From positions 1 to 32,482 of the forward strand of contig MGMD01000004.1 of assembly GCA_001796285.1 (NCBI GenBank): 32,482 nt of DNA. Reading direction: 5' to 3'. This DNA is from Chlamydiae bacterium RIFCSPLOWO2_12_FULL_45_20 (GTDB lineage: Bacteria; Chlamydiota; Chlamydiia; Chlamydiales; SM23-39). Shown here piece after piece: positions 1 to 8,869 of this stretch (position 1 is its first letter; every line of letters begins with the position of its first letter). A model generated the notes under the pieces. The model was not told the origin of the DNA and made no database searches. It saw only the letters and a program-made list of their open reading frames with translations. A program made the position numbers and the translations under genes.

Positions 1-2767
1 CGGAGGGGTGAGTAAAACAGGACTGGGAACCCTAAGTTTTGGAGGAACAGGGGCGAATACATACACAGGTCTCACGACGGTAAGCGCAGGGACTCTTATG
101 TTGTCAAAAACGGCGGGAGTCAATGCGGTGGGAGGAGATGTAACGATTACTGGCGGAACTCTCAGCCTAGAGGCTGCCAGTCAACTGCCAAGTAGTGCAA
201 CGGTCACGTTAAGTGGTGGCACTTTCAACATGAACAACAATGCTGACGCTTTTGATACGTTCCTCTTTCACGCAGGCACCCTGTCAACTGGTGGTGCAAG
301 CCTGGACATCTCTTCCCTTTCCATGAGGGATGTAACCATTGCGAGTGCGATCAATCTTTCAGGGGGAGGAAGTGTAGCTTTTGATAACACTAATAATGGT
401 ACAGCCGTTTTAGATGGCTCGATAGATCTTGGAGGAGAGATTGTCACAATCAATACAGCTCGTGGAACAAACGCGGTGGATATGCAAATGAACGGAATGA
501 TACAAAACGGCGGTATTGCCAAAATGGGTCCTGGCATATTGGAACTCGCTGGGATGAATTTGTATGCTGGAGGAACAAGCATCCATAGTGGCACATTGAG
601 GATCGCAAGTGATCACAATCTCGGGTTGCCCGGAGGAGAATTGTCACTTGGGAACGGAACCCTTTTTCTAACAGGAACGATCAGCTCAAACCGCGATGTG
701 CACTTAACAGCAGAGGGGACGATCGATACGAATGGCAATGATTTGACCTTTTCGGGAAGGCTTTTTGGTACGGGGTCTTTAACCAAACAAAATGGAGGCG
801 TATTAACTCTCAGCGGGGAGTCCGACTACAGTGGAGGCACGATTCTTTTAGAGGGAACGCTCCAAGGCACAACCGCAAGTTTACAGGGCAACATTGAGAA
901 CCACGGGATCGTAATTGTGGATCAAGCTTTTGCCGGGAATTTGACAGCAAATATCAGTGGCACAGGCTCCTTCATAAAGCAAAACAGTGGAGTAGTGACA
1001 TTAGAAGGAATCAATTCTTATTTAGGGGGGACAAATGTCACTGGAGGAGCCCTACAAGGAAATAGTGAAAGCCTCAAAGGAAATATTGCCAATGCGGCTA
1101 CATTAGGCTTTGTGCAGTCCAGCAATGGAACCTACTTGGGAACGCTCTCTGGAACGGGAACACTCAGAAAGTCTGGGATAGGCACATTAAATCTACAGAC
1201 GAATGCCTCCCAAGGACAGACGATCGTGGAGCTGGGGAGGCTGAATGTCAATAGCACCTTGACTTCTTCGATTTCAATAGAAACTCCAGGAACTCTCGGA
1301 GGAACAGGGCCTATTGTCGGGTCTGTGATCAACGCAGGGACGCTTTCCCCAGGGAATTCCATTGGAACCCTCTCTATTATTGGGGACTATGTCCAAGTCA
1401 GTGGATCCACACTGCAAATTGAAATAAACCCCACCCAATCCTCTAGGGTTGAAGTTACCGGAGGACAGGCGACTCTTCAATCTGGCTCGACCGTTGTATT
1501 TATTCCTGAACCAGGCACTTATCAGGACGGAACCGTATACACTTTTTTCACAGCAGAGGGCGGGATCAATGGAACCTTCTCGAATGTGATTTTACCTTTT
1601 ACCTGTGCCAATCCAGCTCATGTGTCCATTGAATATTTAGCTAATGAAATTGAACTGATTTTGTGTGTTGCTCCTCTTTCCCCATTCAGCGGGCAAGGCA
1701 ATGCTGGGGCTGTAGCAGAAGATCTCGATGCGCTCATGACAACGGGAAGTAGTGATCTGATGCATGTGATCGGGGTTTTGCAGCAACTAACGCAAGAGGA
1801 GTTAGAGTTAGCGTTGAACCAGCTGCAGCCTTCCCTCTTCAAGGTGGGCTCCTATCTCCAAGAGCAGGCTGCCTTTTTGTCTTCTTGTGCCGGTCAAAAT
1901 CGGTTGGAGTTATATTATCGCGGAACGTGTAGCCATTCTCCTTCTCGCGCTGCATTCTTCTGGATAGAACCTCAGCTATTGCAACACTCTCAGAACCGTT
2001 TCGATTTGGATCCTTCCTGGAGGGCTGTAACGGAACTATTGACTTTTGGTTGTGATCGTTCCTATTCAAACGGCTGTATCGGCCTTGCTGCGAGTGTGGG
2101 AACGAGCCAACTTCAGTGGACGCAACGGGGACATGCTAGCCTTTCTCACTTCTTAGCCACTTTATATGGGAATTGGACCCGATCCCATTTCTACCTAGAT
2201 CTCTTGATCACAGGCGCCTACGAAGTATTTCATGACAAACGGCACATTCAGTTTAGTGACGTCCATCGAACTGCTTGTAACCGCCATTCAGGATATACTT
2301 TGACGCCGGCTTTGGAGCTAGGCTGTCGTTTACCTTTAAAACAACTGCAGGTTCGCCCCTACGGCAAAGCTCAGTACTTCTATGCACACGAGGGCAGTAT
2401 GGAAGAAAGAGGAGCAGAAAGTCTCAACCTTCAAGTCGAAAGCGCTGATGCACATATCACTCGATATGAAGCGGGAATCAATATGAGCTACTGCATGCTT
2501 TGTAAAGGCCGACAGATCATCCCTGAGCTTCATGCGAGCTATGTTTGGCAAGAGTGGCTAAGCGGAACCTGTTATCGCACACGGTTTGTCAATACAGCTC
2601 CAACTTTTGAAGTGCAGGCTGCGATTCCTCAGCATTCCTTGTTTGCTAGTGGAGTGGGACTGACCTTTCAACAGCAAGGCATGGATGTGTCGATTCAATA
2701 TCAGTTTCAAAAGTCTTCTGGATATTTTGACCAATCCCTTTCTTTCCTGTTTGGTTTTGCCATTTAA
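1..2767 (+). CDS. Autotransporter with PATR passenger repeats, 5' truncated by window
   Basis: This is a secreted outer-membrane protein of the type V (autotransporter) class; the reading frame is open back to the window edge, so the real start lies upstream. The visible N-terminal two thirds is Gly/Thr/Ser/Asn-rich and made of repeated units of the pattern GGxxKxGxGTLxLxG-NxYxGGTxxxxGxL, typical of autotransporter-associated beta-strand (PATR) repeats forming a beta-helix. It ends with the usual passenger/translocator junction GTLSPGNSIGTLSI. The last ~280 residues look like a beta-barrel translocator, rich in alternating aromatic strands and ending ...FLFGFAI. The passenger lacks the frequent GGA(I/L/V) and FxxN motifs of classical chlamydial Pmps, although in Chlamydia a pmp gene sits at this position relative to the metal ABC operon. 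It is convergent with the next gene, 56 bp away. An adhesin role is inferred. Confidence 0.88.
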   Translation, partial: GGVSKTGLGTLSFGGTGANTYTGLTTVSAGTLMLSKTAGVNAVGGDVTITGGTLSLEAASQLPSSATVTLSGGTFNMNNNADAFDTFLFHAGTLSTGGASLDISSLSMRDVTIASAINLSGGGSVAFDNTNNGTAVLDGSIDLGGEIVTINTARGTNAVDMQMNGMIQNGGIAKMGPGILELAGMNLYAGGTSIHSGTLRIASDHNLGLPGGELSLGNGTLFLTGTISSNRDVHLTAEGTIDTNGNDLTFSGRLFGTGSLTKQNGGVLTLSGESDYSGGTILLEGTLQGTTASLQGNIENHGIVIVDQAFAGNLTANISGTGSFIKQNSGVVTLEGINSYLGGTNVTGGALQGNSESLKGNIANAATLGFVQSSNGTYLGTLSGTGTLRKSGIGTLNLQTNASQGQTIVELGRLNVNSTLTSSISIETPGTLGGTGPIVGSVINAGTLSPGNSIGTLSIIGDYVQVSGSTLQIEINPTQSSRVEVTGGQATLQSGSTVVFIPEPGTYQDGTVYTFFTAEGGINGTFSNVILPFTCANPAHVSIEYLANEIELILCVAPLSPFSGQGNAGAVAEDLDALMTTGSSDLMHVIGVLQQLTQEELELALNQLQPSLFKVGSYLQEQAAFLSSCAGQNRLELYYRGTCSHSPSRAAFFWIEPQLLQHSQNRFDLDPSWRAVTELLTFGCDRSYSNGCIGLAASVGTSQLQWTQRGHASLSHFLATLYGNWTRSHFYLDLLITGAYEVFHDKRHIQFSDVHRTACNRHSGYTLTPALELGCRLPLKQLQVRPYGKAQYFYAHEGSMEERGAESLNLQVESADAHITRYEAGINMSYCMLCKGRQIIPELHASYVWQEWLSGTCYRTRFVNTAPTFEVQAAIPQHSLFASGVGLTFQQQGMDVSIQYQFQKSSGYFDQSLSFLFGFAI

Positions 2768-2823
2768 TAGACATCGCGAGGAATAAATTCATAAATTAGG
2801 GCTGGGTAACGTGATGGTATAAA

Positions 2824-3189
2824 TCAATTCAGTATATCTCCGAGGAGATCTCGATATTCTAAAAGATCAATAATCATCGGATCTTTCGGTTTTATATCAT
2901 AGCAAAGAAATGCAACCATAGCATTTTCATCCCTTAGCTCAAAATAACGCCCGCCATGGCAAGGCTCCGCCGTAATACGACCCTCCATTTTGTGATCAAA
3001 GGCGCTGAATTCATACGAAAGAATCTTAATATACCGGAACCCATGATCATTGGCAAAATCCATCACTTTGTAAAGAACATAACCACTCGAGCCAAACACA
3101 ACCAGAAATTGATCCGAAGGTGCGCCACTATTTTCCTGGGCGCACACTTTCGTAAAAAGAAGAACGAAAACGAGGATCAAAACCTTCAT
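2824..3189 (-). CDS. Small secreted protein, function unknown
   Basis: This 121-residue protein has a clear signal peptide (MKVLILVFVLLFTKVCAQ, cleavage probably after CAQ or nearby), so it is probably periplasmic or outer-membrane associated. The mature part is about 100 residues, mixed alpha/beta in character, with no transmembrane segment and no motif I recognise. The start codon overlaps the stop of the upstream gene by 4 bp (ATGA), which implies translational coupling and a shared operon with the 426-residue secreted protein. I do not assign a function. Confidence 0.75.
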   Translation of the reverse strand: MKVLILVFVLLFTKVCAQENSGAPSDQFLVVFGSSGYVLYKVMDFANDHGFRYIKILSYEFSAFDHKMEGRITAEPCHGGRYFELRDENAMVAFLCYDIKPKDPMIIDLLEYRDLLGDILN

Positions 3190-4466
3190 TCATTGCTCAA
3201 TGTCGCCACTTGAACAACCTCTTCATATCCATTGGGGCTCATAGTCCAAGCAATATATCCCTTGCCAGGAGAGCCAAAAGCATACGCGTACCAATAGCAA
3301 CACTCTCCCTGAGGAGAAAGTTGCTGAGGCTGAGACCACATTCCGTTCGCGGTCGAGAAGGACGCTCCGAAAATACTATTGCGCCTCTTTTTTTGCCGTT
3401 GCCAAATAACAACAAAATCCCCCTTTTGGTCCGATTGTACACTGGGATACCAGTCATCTGCATCCTTGGCTGAAAAAAAGACTGGATCCTGCCAGTCTTG
3501 TCCCAGAGGCTTATACATCGCTTGAACCATGCTCTGCTGATCCCTTTCCACTTGCAGCACAGCCATGACATTTCCAGAATGATCGATCGAAATTTTCACA
3601 CACCCACTTTGACCAGACACGGGAAGAGACCAAGATTGATTGGTTCTGACCAATAATTTTGCGCCCACTTCATCTTCATAAGCAACGGCGATATCTTCTT
3701 GTTCATTGATCGCAATCTCTATCTCATCCAGGAAGCTCTCCGAAGAGCCAATCACTTCTGCTGGACCGACAAATTGACCATTGACAATTTTTTGACAAAC
3801 GAGCGATTTACCAGACTGACTAGAAACCCAAAAGGCATAACCAACCCCCTTTGCAGTCATCCGTATTTTAAAATCTGAAACCCAATGGACATAGTCTAAA
3901 GCATACTCTTCTCTCCGTTCCACAACTTGCCCTGCGGCCTTGGAAAAAAGGTTGATACGAAGAGGATACGTCTCAGAAAAGACCCCGATCCATACCAGTT
4001 TCCCATCTCGATCATACGCTGCATCGCCGAACTGAAAATCAGTAGATAAAGGGTTCCAACTAACCTCGTCGCTCCACGATTCTCCCGCTCTTTTTTCAGA
4101 AATTTGCAGTCTCCACTGATCCTCTTTAAGCGCTTCCCATGTAATACACCCAGCCCCTTCTTGATTCACAAAGCACTGATTCGGAAAGATTCGACTTGCC
4201 CAGTTTGAGACCCACTCTGGCGACGACCATGAGCAGTCTTTTACCTTCTGGGCCATTTCGAGCCTCATACGGTGATGATCAGCGGATACCCAACTGACAA
4301 ACGCCATCTGCTCATTCAGAGACACGCTAGCACCAGACGCATCAAACCTCGGATCTGAAAGAGTTTCTGGAGCAGAACAGCTTAAAGCCCAGCAGGAACT
4401 AAAAAAAGAGGACAAAAGCAACAACTTACACAGCACAAATACCTCAAAAAATTGATAAGGAAGCAT
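3186..4466 (-). CDS. Secreted beta-propeller-like protein, function unknown
   Basis: This 426-residue protein has an N-terminal hydrophobic signal segment (about residues 8-30, LCKLLLLSSFFSSCWALSCS). Cysteines near its end might form a lipobox, but a normal signal peptide is as likely. The mature part shows six or so blocks of the pattern polar-G-x-x-hydrophobic-x-W, for example AFVSWVS, GCITWEA, KLVWIGVF, GYAFWVS, FVVIWQRQ and GYIAWTMS, each followed by turns and a W-S-x-P segment (WSSPEWVS, WSLPVS, WSQPQQLS). Such a pattern suggests a beta-propeller with about 50-residue blades; this is inferred from pattern only. It is first in a two-gene operon with the small secreted protein downstream. 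Ligand and function are unknown. Confidence 0.75.
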   Translation of the reverse strand: MLPYQFFEVFVLCKLLLLSSFFSSCWALSCSAPETLSDPRFDASGASVSLNEQMAFVSWVSADHHRMRLEMAQKVKDCSWSSPEWVSNWASRIFPNQCFVNQEGAGCITWEALKEDQWRLQISEKRAGESWSDEVSWNPLSTDFQFGDAAYDRDGKLVWIGVFSETYPLRINLFSKAAGQVVERREEYALDYVHWVSDFKIRMTAKGVGYAFWVSSQSGKSLVCQKIVNGQFVGPAEVIGSSESFLDEIEIAINEQEDIAVAYEDEVGAKLLVRTNQSWSLPVSGQSGCVKISIDHSGNVMAVLQVERDQQSMVQAMYKPLGQDWQDPVFFSAKDADDWYPSVQSDQKGDFVVIWQRQKKRRNSIFGASFSTANGMWSQPQQLSPQGECCYWYAYAFGSPGKGYIAWTMSPNGYEEVVQVATLSNE

Positions 4467-4489
4467 TGTGCAAAATAAAAAACTTTATG

Positions 4490-5515
4490 TCACACAAAAA
4501 AAACAGAAGGATGGCTAGACTTCGGCAAAGAACAGGCTCGCAGAGCCTCTTTGAGACGCTCCAGATGCGTCCCCTCTTTAGCAGAAAGCTCAAAAAGGAA
4601 GGCTGGATCAAAAGGATAGCGTTCCTTAAAAGATTGGATCAGTTCTTTCGTCTCCTCCTGATCGATTTTATTGAGAACGACAAAGAAAGGTTTTTCTAGC
4701 ATCGCAGGGTTGTAGGCATGCAGCTCCCTTCTCAACATCAAAAACTCCTCAAATGGGTCTCGATCCTCAAATGGAGCTAATTCAATCACAAAAACCAATG
4801 TGGAAGTCCTCTCAATGTGTCTTAAAAAAGAGAAGCCTAGCCCTTTATTTTGATGGGCATTTTCAATGATGCCTGGAATATCGGCAATCAGGGTACGCGA
4901 GTAGTCGTCAAATTCCAAAATCCCCAGATTCGGGCGCAAGGTAGTAAACGGGTAAGGAGCAATCTTTACCCTCACATGAGAGAGCTGGGAGATCAGGGTC
5001 GATTTGCCTGCATTGGGCATTCCCACAAAACCCACGTCCGCAATGAGCTTAAGCTCAAGATCCACATCGATCGCTTCTCCTTCCCTACCTTTGGTGCATT
5101 TATAAGGAGCCTGATGAGTAGAAGTCCTAAAGTGGCTATTTCCAAACCCTCCTTTTCCTCCTATGCAAATTGTCCATGCCTGCCCCTTTTCCGTAAAATC
5201 AAAGAGCACCTGGCCTGTCGCAGAATTTTTGACCAAAGTCCCAACGGGAATTTTCAAAGTCAGGTCTTTGCCCGACCTCCCTTTACAGTTGTTCGAGCCG
5301 CCTTGAGCACCATCTTCCGCTTTACGGATTCGGTAGTTTCGATGACCTTCTAGGGAGTGTACTTGATCGTCTGCCAGAAGAATAATAGACCCCCCAAAGC
5401 CGCCATCGCCGCCAGCAGGACCTCCTTTAGGAATAAACTTCTCCCGGCGCCAAGCGATCAAACCATTTCCGCCTTTGCCCGCCGACAAGTGTAAAGAAAC
5501 CGTATCGACGAACAT
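4490..5515 (-). CDS. obgE: GTPase Obg/CgtA
   Basis: Obg is an essential ribosome-associated GTPase acting in 50S subunit maturation. The 341-residue protein has the Gly-rich OBG fold at residues 1-158 (many GG pairs, for example GGPAGGDGGFGGS) followed by the G domain. The P-loop GMPNAGKST is at about 165-173, switch II is DIPG and the G4 motif is NKID. The C-terminal OCT extension is missing or very short, as in chlamydial and many other Obg proteins. It begins 8 bp after rpmA and is third in the operon rplU-rpmA-obgE, the usual bacterial order. The family assignment is firm. Confidence 0.97.
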   Translation of the reverse strand: MFVDTVSLHLSAGKGGNGLIAWRREKFIPKGGPAGGDGGFGGSIILLADDQVHSLEGHRNYRIRKAEDGAQGGSNNCKGRSGKDLTLKIPVGTLVKNSATGQVLFDFTEKGQAWTICIGGKGGFGNSHFRTSTHQAPYKCTKGREGEAIDVDLELKLIADVGFVGMPNAGKSTLISQLSHVRVKIAPYPFTTLRPNLGILEFDDYSRTLIADIPGIIENAHQNKGLGFSFLRHIERTSTLVFVIELAPFEDRDPFEEFLMLRRELHAYNPAMLEKPFFVVLNKIDQEETKELIQSFKERYPFDPAFLFELSAKEGTHLERLKEALRACSLPKSSHPSVFFV

Positions 5516-5523
5516 AAGGATGG

Positions 5524-5772
5524 CTACTTGGGGACAATCGAGACATAAGTCTTCGACAATTTGTGGAAAGAGACCACGCCATCTATGAGAGCAAAAAGCG
5601 TGTAATCGCGACCCACCCCTACATTTTTAGAAGGGTGCCATTTTGTGCCGCATTGTCTGACAAGAATACTGCCAGCAGTGACAAATTGACCAGCTGTCGC
5701 CTTAATGCCGAGTCTTTGAGAGCGCGAGTCGCGACCGTTTCGCGTGGAGCCTTGTCCTTTCTTATGTGCCAT
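5524..5772 (-). CDS. rpmA: 50S ribosomal protein L27
   Basis: L27 lies near the peptidyl-transferase centre of the large subunit. The 82-residue protein begins [20 protein letters not shown] and contains [29 protein letters not shown], which is the characteristic conserved L27 core. There is no N-terminal cleavable extension of the Firmicutes type. It sits 13 bp behind rplU and 8 bp ahead of obgE. Confidence 0.98.
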   Translation of the reverse strand: MAHKKGQGSTRNGRDSRSQRLGIKATAGQFVTAGSILVRQCGTKWHPSKNVGVGRDYTLFALIDGVVSFHKLSKTYVSIVPK

Positions 5773-5785
5773 CTTGTCCTCTTCC

Positions 5786-6094
5786 TTACGCTGCTACGAT
5801 TTTCTTAATTTTTACACGGGTATATTTTTGTCGATGACCCACGGTCCGACGGTAGTTGCCTCTTTTGTATTTGAAGGCGATCACTTTTAAACCCTTCGTG
5901 TCCCCTACGACGTCAGCGACCACTTCGCACCTTGAGAGGTGGGGTTCACCAATGTGCGGGTTCTCTCCATCATGAACCATGAGGATTTTATCAAATTTGT
6001 ATTCGCCTTGCACATCCCCTAGGAGCTCTACATCGAGCTCATCACCCTCTTCGACCTTGTACTGTTTTCCACCAGTCTCGATAATCGCGTACAT
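5786..6094 (-). CDS. rplU: 50S ribosomal protein L21
   Basis: This 102-residue protein begins [20 protein letters not shown] and ends with the [18 protein letters not shown] core typical of L21, which binds 23S rRNA in the large subunit. It is the first gene of the operon rplU-rpmA-obgE. A GAGG Shine-Dalgarno lies about 4-5 bases before the ATG, and a good sigma70-type promoter lies about 40-65 bases upstream (listed separately). Confidence 0.98.
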   Translation of the reverse strand: MYAIIETGGKQYKVEEGDELDVELLGDVQGEYKFDKILMVHDGENPHIGEPHLSRCEVVADVVGDTKGLKVIAFKYKRGNYRRTVGHRQKYTRVKIKKIVAA

Positions 6095-6129
6095 ATTTCC
6101 TCAAAAAAATAGAATGATAATTCCTGAGA

Positions 6130-6158
6130 ATACTACTCTAAATTTGTGCTTTTGTCAA
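6130..6158 (-). promoter_or_regulatory. Sigma70-type promoter for rplU-rpmA-obgE
   Basis: On the minus strand TTGACA (6153-6158) is followed after exactly 17 bases by TAGTAT (6130-6135). This is close to the consensus and well placed for transcription starting about 30 bases before rplU. Confidence 0.75.
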
Positions 6159-6198
6159 TAGAACAGGTGGGTTCAGTGGGAAATGCTTTTCGATTCGG

Positions 6199-7044
6199 CT
6201 ATGGAAAGGGGTGGAAAGAAATTTTTTTCTTTTTCATGGGCAAGAAGAGAACATAGCTGCCCGCAAGGATGAGAGTGATGGTGGCGGCTGGAGGCCAGTT
6301 CAAGACGACCGAAACGGCAAGGCCAAGCGTACTAAAAAAAGCGGTAAACACACAAGCGAGCACCATCATGATCTGCAGTCGGTGCGTAAATAGACCAGCA
6401 AGGGTGGCAGGAATGGTCAACATAGCTATGACGAGGATAGTGCCGATGATTTGCATTAAAAGGACAATAGAAAGTGCGACAAGGCTTAAAAAGAGCAGAT
6501 ACAGTCTTTGGACTTTCACTCCTTGAAGGCGGGCCTGTTCGTCATCGAAGCAAAGAGCCAAAAATTTTCTATAATAAAGAACAATAATGGCCAAAATGGC
6601 CCCGTTAAGGAGGGCCAGTTGAACCAAGTCTGAGTTTTGGATCCAGAGTATGTTTCCAAATAAAACGTTCATTAACTCGACATTTGTGCCGGGAGTGAAA
6701 GAAATAAAAATCACTCCAATGGCCATCCCTGTAGACCAAATAGCCGCAATGATCGCATCTTCCCTCTGGCGGTAGTTCAAATGAACCCACCCCAGAATCA
6801 AGGCAGAGCCAATCGCACTAAAAAAGGCCCCCCAAATGGGGTCAAGCCAGTAGAAACCTTGAGCCCTTTGAAGCCAAAGACAAAAGCCCATCCCCCCCAA
6901 AACCGAGTGAGAGATGCTCCCCGCAATGAAAGAGATCCTTTTCACGACGACAAAAGACCCCACGACGCCGCTTGGGATGGAGGCTAAAAGGCAGGCAAAA
7001 AAAGCCATTTGAACGAACACATTGTCTAAGAAGGTAAAGAGCAT
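6199..7044 (-). CDS. znuB: Metal (Zn/Mn-type) ABC transporter permease
   Basis: This is the membrane-spanning subunit of an ABC-3 family importer for zinc, manganese or iron. The hydrophobic protein has about eight predicted membrane segments and the family-typical regions GSFVVVKRISFIAGSISHSVLGG and IGTILVIAMLTIPATLAGLF. The open frame extends to 7077, but I choose the ATG at 7044: it follows a GAGG Shine-Dalgarno, starts 2 bp after the ATPase stop, and begins MLFTFLDNVFVQMAFFACL, a normal N-terminus. That gives 281 residues. It is the last gene of the three-gene operon. Unlike chlamydial YtgC, it has no fused C-terminal repressor domain. Metal specificity cannot be read from sequence. Confidence 0.9.
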   Translation of the reverse strand: MLFTFLDNVFVQMAFFACLLASIPSGVVGSFVVVKRISFIAGSISHSVLGGMGFCLWLQRAQGFYWLDPIWGAFFSAIGSALILGWVHLNYRQREDAIIAAIWSTGMAIGVIFISFTPGTNVELMNVLFGNILWIQNSDLVQLALLNGAILAIIVLYYRKFLALCFDDEQARLQGVKVQRLYLLFLSLVALSIVLLMQIIGTILVIAMLTIPATLAGLFTHRLQIMMVLACVFTAFFSTLGLAVSVVLNWPPAATITLILAGSYVLFLPMKKKKISFHPFP

Positions 7045-7046
7045 CT

Positions 7047-7757
7047 TTATCCTCGCACTGTAAAAGGGTTTTCGCATGGGGCCATTAGCGGAGAATGATA
7101 GAGTCCCATGGCAAAATGCTCACATACGTCCTTTGGCAAGAAACTGCTCACCCTACCCTTTACGCAAATTACCCGTTCCACTCGATGAATGATCGTGTTG
7201 AGGTCGTGGGTCACTAGAAGAATAGTTTTTTTGCCCTTGAGATCCTCGAGGATCTCAAAAATCACCTGGGCTGAAATAGGATCGATGTTGGCAGTGGGTT
7301 CATCGAGTAGAAGAATGTCTGGATCAGAAAGAAGGGCTCTTGCAAGAAGAGCCCTTTGAGCTAGACCGCCGGAGAGCTGGCCAAACATAGTATGCTTATG
7401 CTGGGTCAAGTTGAGCCGCTCCATGAGACTCTCCGCTCTTTTTTTAATCAGCGGGGAAAAAGTTCCCCAAATAGAGGCTTCTGAAAGAGCCCCTAAGAGG
7501 ATGAGCTCGCTGACACAAATAGGGAAGTCTCGATCTGTATTTTGCACTTGAGGAACGTAACCTATGACTCCTTCCGTTACAACAGTTCCCAATGAGGGCT
7601 CCAAAAAGCCCATAATGAGCTTGAGAAGAGTGGTTTTTCCCCCGCCATTAGGCCCCATTATGCCGATAAACTCCCCCTTTTCCACCAAAAGACGGACATT
7701 CTCTAAAATGTTGGTGCGACCATAGGAAAAAAAGAGCGATTCAATGGCAATTGTCAT
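7047..7757 (-). CDS. znuC: Metal ABC transporter ATP-binding protein
   Basis: This 236-residue nucleotide-binding subunit powers the neighbouring permease. Walker A is GPNGGGKTT (residues 35-43), the signature motif is LSGGLAQR (about 127), Walker B is ILLLDEPT, and the switch histidine lies in VTHDLN. The length is normal for ZnuC/TroB-type ATPases. Its 5' end overlaps the 3' end of the substrate-binding gene by 17 bp, and its stop lies 2 bp from the permease start, so all three should be co-transcribed and translationally coupled. Confidence 0.93.
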   Translation of the reverse strand: MTIAIESLFFSYGRTNILENVRLLVEKGEFIGIMGPNGGGKTTLLKLIMGFLEPSLGTVVTEGVIGYVPQVQNTDRDFPICVSELILLGALSEASIWGTFSPLIKKRAESLMERLNLTQHKHTMFGQLSGGLAQRALLARALLSDPDILLLDEPTANIDPISAQVIFEILEDLKGKKTILLVTHDLNTIIHRVERVICVKGRVSSFLPKDVCEHFAMGLYHSPLMAPCENPFTVRG

Positions 7758-8598
7758 GGGGATGTTGAATGAGAGTGCTAAGGGTTCGCATGGTTTTGAA
7801 ATAATCTGGAGAATAGGGATCGATAAAGTGCACTGCGGCTTCCACCTCTTTAGCTATAAGCTGCACGCCCTTGTTATTATACTGCGGAAGTGCTAGGGCT
7901 AATTCCATCGGATCTCTCTCGGCCTGCTTCCGGATTCTTGCTAAATCTTGCGGTTTAGGGTCCTTTCCCTCATATTCTACAGAAAGCTGGGTAAAGCCAT
8001 ACTCTTTACAAAAATAACCGAAGGCTGGATGAGAGACTAAAAGGGAGCGATTCTCAACCTTTTTCAATTCCTCATGGATCTCGCTGTCCAAGGCTGCCAA
8101 AGAAGCCGTGAGCTTAGCTAAATTTTCCTTAAAAAAGCTTGCATATTCAGGGAAAGCTTGACTTAACACCTCTTCAATCATCACCGCTTGCACTGCTGCT
8201 AGCCTTGGGCTAAGCCAAATGTGCCGATCCATCTGATCCACTGAGCAGCATCCCTCCCCAATCATGGGGATGCCGTCTCTTAAATCTTTCGTAACCAAGC
8301 TTGGATTCTTGGATTGCAAAACAGGAAGAATTTTTTTTTCAAAAGGCTCTCCCATTTGAAACCAGATAAGGGCCTGACCGATTTTTAGTGTTTGACTGGA
8401 TGTGGGTTCAAAGGAATGGGGGTTTGCGTTCGGTGGAACAACAACATAAACGGTAAAATCATCCCCTGCGATTTGTTCCGTTAGGTATTGATAAGGAGCG
8501 ATACTGACTAAAAGCATAGGCTTGTGATCTGGAGATTTTTTTTGAAAACAGGAAGAAGTCGCAAGCAAAACACAGAAATAAGAAATTATTCGAAACAT
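7741..8598 (-). CDS. znuA: Metal ABC transporter substrate-binding lipoprotein (ZnuA/TroA family)
   Basis: This 285-residue cluster A-I solute-binding protein captures a divalent metal for the permease. The N-terminus carries a signal peptide with a lipobox (LLATSSC, Cys17), so it is a lipoprotein. Candidate metal ligands of the family are visible: His61 in NPHSFEP, His in DRHIWLSP, His in SHPAFGYF and Asp in IDPYSPDY. There is only a very short acidic/His loop between the first two, so it is not a His-rich ZnuA. The operon order matches CT415-CT417 of Chlamydia next to obg-rpmA-rplU. Whether it carries zinc, manganese or iron remains open. A perfect inverted repeat 16 bases upstream is a candidate operator. 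Confidence 0.9.
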   Translation of the reverse strand: MFRIISYFCVLLATSSCFQKKSPDHKPMLLVSIAPYQYLTEQIAGDDFTVYVVVPPNANPHSFEPTSSQTLKIGQALIWFQMGEPFEKKILPVLQSKNPSLVTKDLRDGIPMIGEGCCSVDQMDRHIWLSPRLAAVQAVMIEEVLSQAFPEYASFFKENLAKLTASLAALDSEIHEELKKVENRSLLVSHPAFGYFCKEYGFTQLSVEYEGKDPKPQDLARIRKQAERDPMELALALPQYNNKGVQLIAKEVEAAVHFIDPYSPDYFKTMRTLSTLIQHPHDNCH

Positions 8599-8613
8599 AA
8601 CACACCACGAGAA

Positions 8614-8634
8614 ATATGATCTTTTTTATCATAT
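8614..8634. promoter_or_regulatory. Candidate metal-responsive operator upstream of znuA
   Basis: A perfect inverted repeat with 7-bp arms ATATGAT and ATCATAT and a 7-base T-rich spacer lies 16 bases upstream of the znuA start. On the minus strand the outer arm overlaps a TATTAT hexamer that could be a -10 box. A repressor dimer bound here would cover the transcription start. The binding protein is unknown. Confidence 0.45.
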
Positions 8635-8759
8635 AATAGCAATCGCAACAAATAAATTCATATTTAAACAGCGTGAAAGCGCCGAAAATCAAGGCTTGCT
8701 TGAGCGATAATCAATAACCCGTTAAACTTGAGTTGTTTTTTCTTTTGTAAGACTTTTTT

Positions 8760-8846
8760 GGAGAGGTGTCCGAGTGGCTGAAGGAGCACGCTTGGAAAGC
8801 GTGTAAACGAGAAATCGTTTCGAGGGTTCGAATCCCTCTCTCTCCG
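8760..8846 (+). tRNA. tRNA-Ser (anticodon GGA)
   Basis: This 87-nt class II tRNA has acceptor GGAGAGG paired with TCTCTCC, an anticodon stem CACGC/GCGTG around loop TTGGAAA (anticodon GGA, reading UCC/UCU), a long variable arm, a T arm GAGGG-TTCGAAT-CCCTC and discriminator G. CCA is not encoded. Confidence 0.97.
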
Positions 8847-8869
8847 AGAGGACCGTAGCTGAGTTATGA

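Noticed and set aside
4850-5353. 167-residue plus-strand frame opposite obgE
   Set aside because: It is antisense to a firmly identified Obg gene and has no recognisable features.
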